Origin: Micropterix aruncella
Lineage: Eukaryota; Arthropoda; Insecta; Lepidoptera; Micropterigidae
Reading direction: 5' to 3'
Length of the DNA stretch: 64,000 bases
NCBI GenBank assembly: GCA_944548615.1
Contig: OX155961.1
Span: forward strand, 13,591,304-13,655,303
Part shown: in pieces, positions 34,790 through 45,379 of the stretch
Layout of the letters: each line of letters starts with the position of its first letter
Position numbering within the stretch: the first letter of the stretch is position 1
The notes under the pieces: model-generated
The model's input: the letters and a program-made list of their open reading frames with translations, nothing else
What the model was told of the DNA's origin: nothing
Database searches by the model: none
Translations under genes and position numbers: made by a program

Positions 34790-35110
34790 TACACAGTTTT
34801 CAATACGTAATAATTACGCTCTTTAATGTTCAGATAGACTAATATATAGCATTCTATCTCTCCGTATTATTTATGTAATGTAATCAGCCTATATAAAAAA
34901 TTCGAGAGACAGCACTAATAATTGAACGTTATTATAGTTATGATTGGTTAAATTATTGGGTTTTATAATTAAAAAAAAACATTCATTATCAATGTGATTA
35001 TATATGGCCACCTAAATTGCTATCAGTTTGGCTGTCAATGATATCAGGGCCACCCGCATTTCGCCGTCGCAAAGGGCTGCCTAATCGTACTATGGAGTTG
35101 CGCAATCTAA
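34790..35110. repeat. Dispersed repeat V, copy 1
   Basis: Shares blocks GTAATAATTACGC, GCATTCTATCTCTCC, GTAATCA.CC, GCACTAATAAT, TTATTA.AGTTAT.ATT and CATTCATTATCAATGT with 51290-51540 and with 55930-57230 (the last interrupted by a LINE). Non-coding. Confidence 0.75.
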
Positions 35111-35319
35111 GACCATATATAATCAGTGGTTTTATCTTTGTAATTTTTAACTATGCCACGAGTTTAGATTTTCAATACTCCTGAAACCGTTATACAACTA
35201 GGGTCCTCAGTACAAATGTAATATCTTGCATGTAAATCAGCAATTTAAAGGATATACATTTCAATAAGTTTAAAATAGTATTATATATGTATAAAGGGTT
35301 AATGTACCCAATACTTATT

Positions 35320-35566
35320 TTTGACTTAAAATATAAACATAGTTTTATAATTATATTATCGATATCTTACCTATCGCTTAGATGGCGCAGCGCGCTCAAC
35401 GCTTCTCAAACTTTGCTTCAATAGATAGGACTTACGAATATGACAAAAAAAAGTTTTTCCTTAGTTTTTCCCATTTTTTTAATTCAAAAGTTGCTTATTT
35501 CGTCGTAACGATTTACCGACTAGAAATACCTATGTCACTAATTAAAAACTCAGCCTGTATAATTCC
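35320..35566. mobile_element. Partial MITE family Z
   Basis: The right end GTCACTAATTAAAAACTC and an internal GATGGCGCAGCGCGCTCAAC block match family Z at 20279-20694. The left end is not clear. Confidence 0.5.
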
Positions 35567-35809
35567 GAGTAAATGTACGGGCCATATGAGACGACATCTT
35601 TAATTAATAGGTAAGGCAAGTAATTAAGTTTCAGTTATATTCCGAAGACTGTTTCTATTGTCTCAGTTTAGCTCCTAGCTCTTCTTCGCGAGATCTTTAT
35701 GACGGCACCAGAATCAAAATCTTAACTCAACGCGTTTCCGCACTACTATAACTTAAAATTCGTCATAAAGCTCATCGCGACTGTTACGCGCATGCTTCTA
35801 CACCACAGG

Positions 35810-36073
35810 ATACTAGAATAGACTACGCGACCAGTCTGAGAAATCGATAGAAGAATAGAAAGACAAAGATGCATATGGGCCCGCTCTATCCTAGTTTAGT
35901 CGCGCATGCGCGGGACATGATTCGGAATCAATTATTATACTCAATTAAAGAATGATAAACGCGCATGCCAACTATACAAGGATAGAGTAGGGACACATGC
36001 AGCTTTCTCTTTCTATTTTGCTATCATATTCACTCACAGTTCACCTTCGTACTCCCGCGGTCTATTCTAGTAT
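35810..36073. mobile_element. MITE with ATACTAGAATAGAC ends
   Basis: Inverted ends ATACTAGAATAGACTACGCG at 35810-35829 and a complementary GTCTATTCTAGTAT ending at 36073, with inner inverted blocks around CTCTATCCT and AGGATAGAG. About 264 bases, non-coding, with several GCGCATGC strings. Superfamily not determined. Confidence 0.65.
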
Positions 36074-36387
36074 GACTATGTTCAACACACGCGCGATGAC
36101 GTCACAGGCAATTCAAATTCTGGACGACAAACATGCACGAACATGCACAAACAACCAGACAGTGCTCACGCATTATTAGTTTTGTAGGTACTAACGATTC
36201 AAATCTGTGGGTATTTTGTCATTCAAGAATGTTCGACCGGCCACCACTGTAAAGAGGGAATATGCGTTTACACGTCATAAAATACAAAAACTCTTAATTT
36301 GTTTACATAAATTGTCTCACAATAACTAAGGAATTTCTCACAGCCTACCCACATTTCAGTTATAGCTAAGATTCAGCGACAAAAAAG

Positions 36388-36963
36388 TGTAAAAGCTGAT
36401 AGTTCCAGATCAGACAGTATTTTGGCCATATAATGCTGGGGCAGAGTCAGCAGGCCAGACTCCGGGACACCTGGCACTGGCATACTAGGAAAGGTGTTAT
36501 TTTAATTAGTACCCCAAAGTGTTTTGGAAAAGCTGAACATGCATCAGTAGACAGTGGATGCAATGCAGAACTCGAAACAAATGATCAGACTGCTTAACAA
36601 TGGAATACGTGGCTTCAGCATTACTCCATACATGTCACGAAAATAAAGTCCATTAATTGCGCGACACATTAGACCGATGCGTATCTAATAGTTACCGACA
36701 AATACGTACCGACGTATTTGCAGGGACTTCATTTTTGTCACATGTATCATGTAATGCTGACGTCACGGTCTGACCATTTAATTCGAGTTCTTTTTTGCAT
36801 CCACTGATGAATTTTCAGCTTTTCTAAAACGCTTTGGGTGATAGTAATTAAAGTTACACATTTCCTAGTACGCCAGCGCCAGGTATCCCACAATCTGGGC
36901 TGCTGACTACCACGGTATTCTATGGTCAAAATACTGTCTGATCTGAAAGTATCAGCTTTTACA
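36388..36963. mobile_element. MITE family W, copy 2 (uninterrupted)
   Basis: Starts TGTAAAAGCTGATA and ends TATCAGCTTTTACA. The arms remain complementary for about 200 bases each, giving a fold-back of 576 bases. It supplies the empty site for the LINE inserted in copy 1 (11610-12927). No open frame. Confidence 0.85.
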
Positions 36964-37648
36964 ACATTTTGCACTTATTTGTCGCTGGCTCCCCGACTAT
37001 TATACATATGTGGTGGTGGCAGTAAAGAGAAAAAGGTAAACAAAGAATCAAACGAAAATTGCATTATATCTATCGAAAAAGGGGCATGGGAAAAAGGTAT
37101 GAGTGGAATTAGGTTCGTTTGAAAACACAGTGATGTTTTAACGACATTTGAAAACTGGGAAGTGAAATTGAAGTTGATGTTTTATTATAGATGTAAACTT
37201 TTGCGCATTAAGTTAAAAAAAAACTGGGCATTTTAATTTGTTTTCGATGATGAAGTTGAGACATAAAATCGTAAAATCACATCGTAAAATCAATCGCATG
37301 TAAAATCGCTTGTATTGTTTTCTCAAAAGTAAAACAGAAGATTAAAAAGAAAAAAAAATCTGCTGTGTCAATTTTGAAACTAATTAAAATCCTAGCGAGA
37401 ATCTACTTGAGATTTTCTGCTAACATATTTTACCAGATTTTATGAACCACTTTCAGTTTTGAGTCGTTATGTTTTTTTTTTCTATGCATGACTTTTGTGT
37501 TCCTTTTTATTAATGTACGCAGCCACTTACTCTACTGATAATTAACAATTCTGTAGAATATAATCCGTTTGTTTTTATTTTTTTATTAAAAAAACGCATG
37601 GTCACATTAACCATATTGGCACTGTAACGGATTCCTTTGATTTGACAG

Positions 37649-37836
37649 CTGATATAAATCAATGGGATATGATATTCTACGGCACGGACCAACCGCCGCA
37701 GGAGGGCGAAGTGACCAAATCCCAACAGGGTGACCACGGTTTTGGGATGCCGGAAGGGAAGTTCACGAACGGCGCGGTGATCGATCACAATTTGTTGGAT
37801 GATCACGTGGACGGCGCGTGGAGGGAATCGCAAAAG
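37649..37836 (+). CDS. Fur1: Alternative exon: P-domain end for membrane isoforms
   Basis: Starts in the same phase as exon 33358 and is an alternative last P-domain strand: ADINQWDMIFYGTDQPP. It has the same W...FYGT core as the other exon but differs elsewhere. It continues through an acidic linker with FGMPEGKFTNGAVIDHNLLD and ends WRESQK in phase 0. Acceptor TGACAG ends at 37648 and donor GTGAGC starts at 37837. It is mutually exclusive with exon 33358-34373, since both carry the same strand and the latter ends in a stop. The MITE starting about 37855 leaves less than 25 bases of native intron after its donor. Confidence 0.9.
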
Positions 37837-37854
37837 GTGAGCTTAGGATATATA

Positions 37855-40074
37855 TGTATACAGGATGAGTTTTAACCCATATATGCCCAGTGTTTCGAAA
37901 ACAAAACAAGAAGTAGTACTTTTGTAAAAGCATCTGAAATCCTTTGTGAGCTCAGTAAAATCCAAAAAACTGCCGTCTATCGCAAGAGTACGGAACTATC
38001 TCCTATTAACAAATAAAGTTTTAACAGAATTGACACTTTTTATTAAAATAGTAAGCAGTTCCAGTTGTGCCGTGTTCGCATCGTCCAAAAATCATGTCGT
38101 CTCCCGAAAAAAAAAGTAATTGGACGAAACCTGCTTCAGGGCCGACGAACTCGTCGAAACGAAACGCAGGGTCCAGGACCTTAATCGCGGCGGCCAAGGC
38201 TGCCGCGTACGACGCGATGTGGTAGTAGACTGTATTGTGGTTAATTATTAATTTTACTCACGTCGTCAGCTGCTCCATAGGGTTTTCTTGGCGTATACAC
38301 AGCTCTCGGCAGGCTGTCTGGTTTATATCGTTCCAGATGAATAATTTCACAGAACTTGGGAAGGAACGGTTCAGTAAATGTAGAGAATGTTTTAATGCGG
38401 TTTTTATTTTCTGCAAGTCCTCTTTACACAACACAATTCACAATATCCGCCCGCGATTGCAATTTTCGCGGGTTGCAATTTATATGCAAATGTACTCTTC
38501 GACGCGCCCTAAAATTATGAGGCCGATATCTTACAATCTGCGCGTCGAATTTCGGCGGACTGAACATCCGCCGGAGCCGGAGATTTCTTTTTGACTGACT
38601 GGCCTATTTCCAAAATGGAAGTCAAAGCTTTCAAATAAGCTCTTCTTGTTGATTGGCTAGAGATCGTACGTCCCCTGTGGCGAGCGCCAGCTACTCGCCT
38701 ATTGGCTATTTAAATCAACAAACCGCACCCCCTAATGGCGGCTCCATACGTCTCGTTTCGAGTCTTATTTACATTCATTCCCTTAATTACTCTACTTATA
38801 GTCTAATTAGTGATCGAGAGTCACGTGCGACACACATTTGATCGTTATTACATTATTTCGCCCGCGACTCTCACGCCATTTTACCTATTTTAATATTATT
38901 TACGATTTATATGAAACTTTACTGTAACTTAACTATAAAGAAGTTAGTCGTGTTCCTAGATTGCTGCATTCGAGAGTATTGTTATTGTAAATGATGTTGA
39001 TATTTATACTTGACTTTATTTCATAATTATCATCAGATTATTTTTTATATCCGTATTTAGCGGCTTGACGTCCATTAAATTTACGACTGCGCGACTCTTC
39101 CCGCCTGGCCCTTTTTTCTTAGCCTTTCGCATACCCTTGTCGTCCACTTAAAATGTCCTTTGTGAACGATATGAATAGAAACCTTACACTTCCTGGCCAG
39201 CTCCGCTCGCTGTCGTAAATCTAAATGAAGTGCTCTTGTACTGTGTGAGGTCCTACATATTTTTACTGCGTAATTTCTTAAACTTATTCCCTCAAAAATG
39301 AATAAAATCGTCCAGTAATTATTCAGTTGAGAAAAGCTTTGTACAAGTATCATAGTTTTGTAGTCAATTTGGGTAAATTATGGACTTCTTCGTGTTTTTA
39401 AGATTAGTTGATTGTAGATTGAATTAGTAGATTGCATGTGAAAATAATAATAAAGATTAAATAAAGTAATTATAATATCATTGTTTGAATTATCTATAAT
39501 AAATGTAAGGATATTTGGCCATTGTTTCGTTTTCGAACACCTCTAAAATACCTAGTTAACAAAAAAATATACGAAAACTAGCCAATACTATATCTGAAAC
39601 ATATCTGAAAATAACCAAAATCGAAATCCCACAATAGTTCAGGGCATATATGGGTTAATGAACCGGCATTCTTGAAGTAGGTGAATTAGTACGAGCAAGT
39701 AAGCAATTTTTTAAAAAAAAAATAAGAAAATATATATATCCTATTTTTTTTTAATTATTTGTTTTTAAATAGTATAAAAAGCGCCGATTACGATGCGCCA
39801 TCTAGTGGTAAGTAAATTAATGCTTATATTGTTTATTAGCAATATTTTACCTACCGATAGATTTGGCATACCGATAGATTGGATAGATACCGATAGATAG
39901 GCAGCGCACGCAAACGTTTATCAGGCTTTTATTTTACAGTCAAGTTCTTCAAACTTTCAAATAAAAATAAAAACAAAAAAAAAAATGTTTTTCCCAAATT
40001 GTTTTATCAAAAGTTGCTTAGTTGCTCGTACTGATTCCCCCCCTTAAAGGATGCCGGTGTCTCAAAACGGCTAA
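37855..40074. mobile_element. MITE family Z, copy 3, split by piggyBac-like element
   Basis: The left tip TATACAGGATGAGTTTTAA is at 37857-37875 and the rest, starting TGAACCGGCATTCTTGAAG, is at 39659-40074. Together they match family Z at 9205-9567. The gap holds the element at 37876-39654. Confidence 0.75.
37876..39654. mobile_element. piggyBac-like element, 1.78 kb, no transposase
   Basis: Flanked by TTAA at 37872-37875 and 39655-39658. The ends CCCATATATGCCC and GGGCATATATGGG are perfect 13-base inverted repeats. Subterminal strings TTTCGAAAACAAAAC and GTTTCGTTTTCGAA are also inverted. No piggyBac transposase frame; a 43-codon open frame, 38094-38225 (MSSPEKKSNWTKPAS...), is the only start-to-stop frame I noted. 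The middle (38230-39100) is GC-richer than the ends and may hold captured DNA or a solo LTR. Confidence 0.88.
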
Positions 40075-40086
40075 ACTATTCTGATA

Positions 40087-40280
40087 GGGCGTTTACACTC
40101 TCGCGCGAGGCGCGAGGCGAGACGCAAAACCATATCAGTAAACAAATGGAACAGAGGCAAAGCTTCTAACGAGCGTACAAAATGTTTACCTACTTGCTAG
40201 AAGCTTTGCCTCTGTTCCATTTGTTTACGCACATGGTTTTGCGTCTCGCCTCGCGCCTCGCGCGAGAGTGTAAACGCCCC
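40087..40280. mobile_element. 194-bp fold-back element
   Basis: Two arms of about 82 bases (40087-40170 and 40198-40280) are almost exactly complementary around a loop of about 28 bases. The outer arm reads GGGCGTTTACACTCTCGCGC and is very GC-rich; the inner arm has GGAACAGAGGCAAAGCTTCT. No target duplication could be fixed. Probably a fold-back MITE; the transcript would form a long hairpin. Confidence 0.85.
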
Positions 40281-40769
40281 ATGACAGTGCGCGAGACGCT
40301 AACAAAGCGCTAGATCAGGGAGCGAGCAATAACGCTCTTGAGGTCGCCCCGTAAATCGCAACGCTCGATCTGCGTGGGCGCATATTTCGTGAACAGTCGA
40401 TCACTCATTCGTTTTCATCGGTGCAACTCATCGCATCATTCAAGAGTGGTTAACTATCGTGACGCTGATATATCCCCACTTTTTTATGTGGGGTTATTTT
40501 AATTGCATAAGAAAATGATCCACGAAACTTGGCAAATTTAAAATGGTGCGCCAAAAAAAAAAGCAAGTGGCATTTATAATGCCTGATATGTCTGTATATT
40601 CATTATGCTCTACTAGGAAAGTTTTGCAATGTAACGCAACGATGAGTCGCAGGTAGCTGCTTGTTGCTACATGTTGATACGTGTTCATACGTGCATAGTA
40701 GCCGCCGCGTCAGGTCGGTGGGCTCAGTTATTCATTAGTAATGAGAGTGTAAAGTGCTTACGATGACAT

Positions 40770-42300
40770 CGTGGTCACGAAATGAGATAAGGGTAGTTTT
40801 GCGTTTTAATTTCGTGCGTGGTTTGAACATAGTGCATAGAAAAAATTACTCTTGCACTAGGCGATGTTTGTATACATAGTACAACGATATTCAGGTGGTA
40901 TAGAGAATTCCAAAGGGGAAATTTCACTCTGCAGGATGCTGAGAGGAGAGGCCGAGAAGGCTACAAATGTTAGTTACGGAAGAAAACTTTACTGCTGTAA
41001 GAAAAATGCTTGACGAGGACAGGCGAGTAACCTATAATATCCACTACACTACTCGCGAAGTCGATCGAAGTTGGGCGAGGACGAGAGTGTGGAGACGCAC
41101 TTCGACTCGCTTCGGGCATCCTCGCTTTGCCTCGGCGACTTCCGATCGGTGTCGGTTTTTTGCGCCCGAGTCAAAGGGACGAGGAGCGAGAACGAAGCGA
41201 CTCACTACACTCTTCGGCTCACTTTAGTACGCGTGTTCTGTTCCGGTGGATTGCAGTCATCCGCCATCTTCTCTTTCTATATATTTTTTTTAATTTTCGT
41301 TGACTGATAAATACTTACATAGTTATAATACGTGAGAGTGCGCATTGCAACGGCGGCTGCCAATCGAACGTTATCCATAGCGTGCGGTCGCCGCTGGGCG
41401 ACTGATATGATCAGTGGGCGACTGAGCTCCTCGCGAGGTTGCGCGAGTGTATAGACACGTACTTCGGACTTCGGTCAACTTCAACCAGTACTTCGTCGAA
41501 GCAACTTCGCGAGTAGTGTAGTGGATGCTTATCAACAGATAGAGGATACTTTAGGCCTAAATGCATCAGAAATTTGTTCGATTCTGCATGATTATTTACA
41601 TGTGGAGAAACTTTGGTCTCTCTGAATGACGCATCGACTGACTGAAGAGCAGATGACACTACGTTTAACTTGGTGCCGGGAGATGCAAAAAAGTTTGATA
41701 AGGGACAACCTCGGTATGTGAACAATATCGTGATAGGTGACGAGACTTGGCTGTACTATCACGATCTGCCGACCAAGGCTTAAAACAAAGTTTAGGTCTT
41801 TGATGATGAGGACCCACCCGCAGTAGTCAGAAAATCCTGATATGTAAAGAAGAAAATGACAGCTTTTTTTTTCAAATCGAGTGGAATTGTGGAACGTGTA
41901 TTTTTCAAATCGTGTGGAATTGTGGACACACAGAGGACAGTCACAGTTAAGTGGTATACTGAACAGTGCCTGCCTAAAGTAATTGTTTATATAAAGAACC
42001 TGCGGCTAAAGTTAAAAACGGACATCTGGTTCCACCATTACGATAATGCTCCAGCTCACTGTGCCAAAGCCTGCACGGAATATTTGACCGCGAGATGGAC
42101 TAAAACTTCTCGAGCACCCTGCCTACAGTCCAGACGTTGCTCCCTGCGACTTTTGCTCGCGCATATGAAAATGAAGCTAAACGGGAGGCGGTTTTACATG
42201 AGGACCTTCTGCGTGCTTGGGACAACGAGTGTGCTATACTCCCTAGTGAAACTTGGCATAACTGGTTTAAAGTTGTTTTTGGAGGAGGGAGAGGTGATTT
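40770..42300 (+). pseudogene. mariner transposase relic
   Basis: Pieces of a mariner (DD34D) transposase in order: VVLRFNFVRG, NFTLQDAERRGRP, LVTEENFTAVRKMLDEDRRV, then after an insertion LGLNASEICSILHDYL, GDETWLYYHD with the first catalytic Asp, KWYTEQCLPKVIVYIKN, FHHYDNAPAH with the second Asp, and in another frame EHPAYSPDVAPCDF with the third. Several in-frame stops, a frameshift near 42100 and a 0.49-kb insertion at 41041-41526 show it is dead. There is also a short duplication of FFKS(S/C)GIV near 41870-41925. It lies in the intron before the exon at 42430. Confidence 0.9.
41041..41526. mobile_element. MITE inside the mariner relic
   Basis: Ends TCCACTACACTACTCGCGAA and the exact complement TTCGCGAGTAGTGTAGTGGA, splitting the transposase frame between VTY and QQIED. 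The inside is GC-rich with GGGCGAC repeats near 41395-41425. Target duplication unclear. Confidence 0.8.
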
Positions 42301-42429
42301 GATAAAATAAATAAACAGACCTGTATTGCAAAACTTTTCTAGTACCTCTTGCCCAGAATTGGCCATATCAGCAACGGGAGAAATTGCATTAAGAGAACCT
42401 GGTTTTTTGATACATTTTTTTAAATTCAG

Positions 42430-42900
42430 GTTCGCGACGATGGCCGCCAGGACAAACAGCTCCGTCCAGCTGCCAACGTCGACGACGCCAACTCCGGTTG
42501 CCTCAGCTACTCTTCCACATCGACCCAACACTGCATAGGTTTGTTCATAATGATATTACTCTCCTTGTACGTTATTAACTATTGCTTCGATGGCCCTGGC
42601 GAGACTTACCCGGACAAAAATTGTAATACTCCAACGAGTGCCAACGGCAGAGCTTATATAGAAAGTTATGACCATAAAGACTATACTATAGCTAGCTTAG
42701 AGACCACAGTGAGGAGCAACAGGAAGCGACTCAAGGCCCAAACGCCCGGGAACTATAACCGAGTTACCAAAAATACTCCTATTAGCATAAGCGCAAAAGC
42801 GCCTGACTCAAAAACAAGTTTGTTATGTTTTAAACCTAGTCAATATGCTGCATCATGTGATAAGCTAAGGTTGAGTTACAGATACGAATCGCACATTTGA
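42430..42900 (+). CDS. Fur1: Furin exon: linker plus short membrane anchor
   Basis: Joined in phase 0 to exon 37649-37836. The first 109 bases encode a linker, VRDDGRQDKQLRPAANVDDA, ending SYSSTSTQHCI. If the exon is read through, a hydrophobic segment GLFIMILLSLYVINYCF follows, then a tail of about 100 residues with a basic RSNRKRLKAQ block and TGA at 42898-42900. This gives a membrane form without a cysteine-rich domain. A donor at 42539 (AG/GTTTGT) can instead splice position 42538 to 45380. Acceptor TTCAG ends at 42429. AATAAA is at 42913-42918. The layout parallels the forms reported for Drosophila Dfur1 (Dfurin1 and Dfurin1-CRR). Confidence 0.88.
   Translation, partial: VRDDGRQDKQLRPAANVDDANSGCLSYSSTSTQHCIGLFIMILLSLYVINYCFDGPGETYPDKNCNTPTSANGRAYIESYDHKDYTIASLETTVRSNRKRLKAQTPGNYNRVTKNTPISISAKAPDSKTSLLCFKPSQYAASCDKLRLSYRYESHI
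42539..42544 (+). promoter_or_regulatory. Alternative 5' splice site inside the exon
   Basis: GTTTGT preceded by AG. Using it leaves one base (G) that joins AG of the exon at 45380 as Glu. Not using it gives the short membrane form. It is a weaker match to the consensus than the other donors of the gene, which fits regulated use. Confidence 0.7.
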
Positions 42901-42912
42901 CCTTAAATCTCA

Positions 42913-42918
42913 AATAAA
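42913..42918 (+). terminator. AATAAA polyadenylation signal
   Basis: Canonical signal 13 bases after the stop at 42900. A second AATAAA-like string is at about 43054-43060. It is one possible 3' end for the short membrane isoform. Confidence 0.5.
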
Positions 42919-42964
42919 ATCATCTCCTATATCGTGATTGTATGATTCATATTTAGCAATTTGC

Positions 42965-43054
42965 TTACGAGGAATGTTCACAAAGTTTTCTCTATCAAAT
43001 TAACACTGTCAATCGCCTTAGCAAAGTCTAGAATTTTGTAAACATTCCTCGTAA
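42965..43054 (+). repeat. Stem-loop downstream of the short isoform stop
   Basis: TTACGAGGAATGTTCACAAA (42965-42984) is complementary to TTTGTAAACATTCCTCGTAA (43035-43054) except one position, with a 50-base loop. It would be in the 3' UTR if poly-A addition is distal, or in the intron of the cysteine-rich isoform. Confidence 0.75.
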
Positions 43055-45379
43055 ATAAAACCATTGTGATTTTAAATATAATTTATATTAATATCAGTTC
43101 GAAAAACTATTTTTTATAATTTAAAAATTGAGTACAACGCGTTTTGTTTAAATTCCAGATTTAGATTTGTAAGTTTCTTTAATATTGGAATCTCATGCAT
43201 TTCTCTAGCGATACATTTTTGATTTCCCGATTACACTACTTTATTGTTGATAGGTGCTCCTTCTTTTTAATAGTTATCGTAATTCATAACGATACATATC
43301 CATAACCAATGAGTAATAGCTGAATTGTACAAACGTTTTGTTATTGTTATTTAGGAATATCTTAATTAGCATGGAACAAACTGTCTAGTTTAATCATGTT
43401 AAAACATGCAGGGCTCAAGGAAATTGGCTGTTGTTTTATAACTTACATGTACGAGTAATTATGACAGAACATCATAGCCAAATTTTCACGCAGATTAGTG
43501 TTCTTTTGTAGCTGATAAACCGCATTTTTACCTGTTTAAAATCTTTATTATGTGCCTAAATTTAAAATCTGTGAATATAGCTGGTAAATTATATTCTTAT
43601 GACTATTAAGGCGATTAAGACATTTTCATTTTATTTCAATGCCTGACAATAAATATTAAAGGAAACATGTAAATATACCGAAATAGTTACCAAATACATT
43701 ATCAGTTCCTCAATAATTAATGTCAAAATTTAATTATAAGACTGCATTTATGTTAATTTAGAATCTCCCTTACTTTGTGTCTCGCATTATATATAAAAAA
43801 ATATGTAAATAAATTTTGCCGATATTTGTAATTTATATTTATTTTTGGACCATGCGACTCTTGTAACGTTTAGTTAGTATGTTTTAACATTTAAGAATGT
43901 GTAAAATTATGGAAGACTTTGTTAAATCTATTAAAATAAAAAAATGACATTTTGTAAAAGAGCTTTTATTTGAGACCTTATAAATTGTTTATTTAATTAT
44001 CTCCTGGGGCCATCAATAATCTCTAATTCTTTTAATTTATTATTTAAAATTAAAACTTAAAGTTTATTTAGATGGCCAGAGGGAGTGAAATTTGGGTGAC
44101 GGTTGATTCTGAACTTTTTGTTTATGCTTTAAACGAACACATCTGCACAGGTTTATTGTGAGCAAGCGATATAGCCACAAGTGTAAGTGAGAATTTATAG
44201 CATGATACTTCGGTAGATTACTAGACTATTTTATTGTAGAATAGAGGTAGATTTAAACATTTTACTATTGTTTATACAGAATGTGCTAAACCTGACATCC
44301 TTTATTGATTCTGTATTCTTTACTATAAATTTCTACCAAAATGTGAGAGATTGCTTGCTTTGGATCTCTTCTTCGTAAATAAAGGATATACTATTTGAAA
44401 AATATTCGACATAAACTATAGAAAAATATTGAAGACACGCTGTGGTACCTATAGGTTATCAGCAGTTTCAAAAAAGGATTGAAGGTACTGAACTGAAATA
44501 TTAAATGTATGTTAGAACTAATATTTATTATATTTAATTTTTACATGATGTAAAATTGTTCCTTAATTGATACTCAAGTTAATTTAATTTATTAAGGACC
44601 ATTTTTATATCTTCGTATTACAATGTAGTATATTTTTTTTTTTATTTCAATGCGGGTAACTAACATAAACCTTAACATTTCAGAAACTAAGAATGCTAGC
44701 TTATTCAAATAATATGGATTTTATAGACTATTTTATACTACTCAAATAAAATTCATAAAACTTCTTGATTGCTGTAAAGTAATGCCAACAAAAAGGCTAA
44801 AAACAAAATAAATGATTTTTTGAAAATTGAAACAATGAACTCACTGAATTTGTTTTTGTTTTTGTTTCTGTTTTGTCAAAAAAAGTCAAAGAGGCGTTCC
44901 ATTATTAATTTAGTAATTATTGAATAAGCAAGCTTTCTTCGTTTCCGAGATATTGAGGTTTATGTTGGTGACCTGGATTCAATGCTCCCGAGTGTTTAGA
45001 GTTGAGATGTATATACGGAATCGCAAATAAAATTTCAAAGTAAGAAAATTATATAGCAAACTTTGGCTAAATAAAAAAAGAAATTATAGTAAAAAAGGAA
45101 AAAAAACAAAGTAAAAAAGAAAGAAGAGAAAAACGATATCAACTGTTATTGCAGGTATAAAATAAACTGAAATACTTGTGTTCAGAATTGTTTCTTTTTT
45201 TGGAATTTTATTTGAGACACGATTCAAATAGTAATGATTGCATGTACAGCAGTATTTTTCTGTCTAAGTTTTTGTTGCATGATTTATTGATATATATATA
45301 TTTTAATGTTTATGGTGTCTTTTGCAAATGCTTGTTTTCTTCTCTGCTCATATTCACTAATTTTACTTTTGTTCTCCAG
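43055..45379 (+). other. Intron / 3' UTR, nothing further seen
   Basis: AT-rich, with no repeat shared with the rest of the window and no further cysteine-rich exon found. This is the longest repeat-poor stretch of the gene. It ends with a pyrimidine-rich tract and CTCCAG at 45374-45379. Confidence 0.6.

Noticed and set aside
37876..39654. A domesticated piggyBac transposase gene
   Set aside because: No transposase frame or DDD motif is present between the ends.
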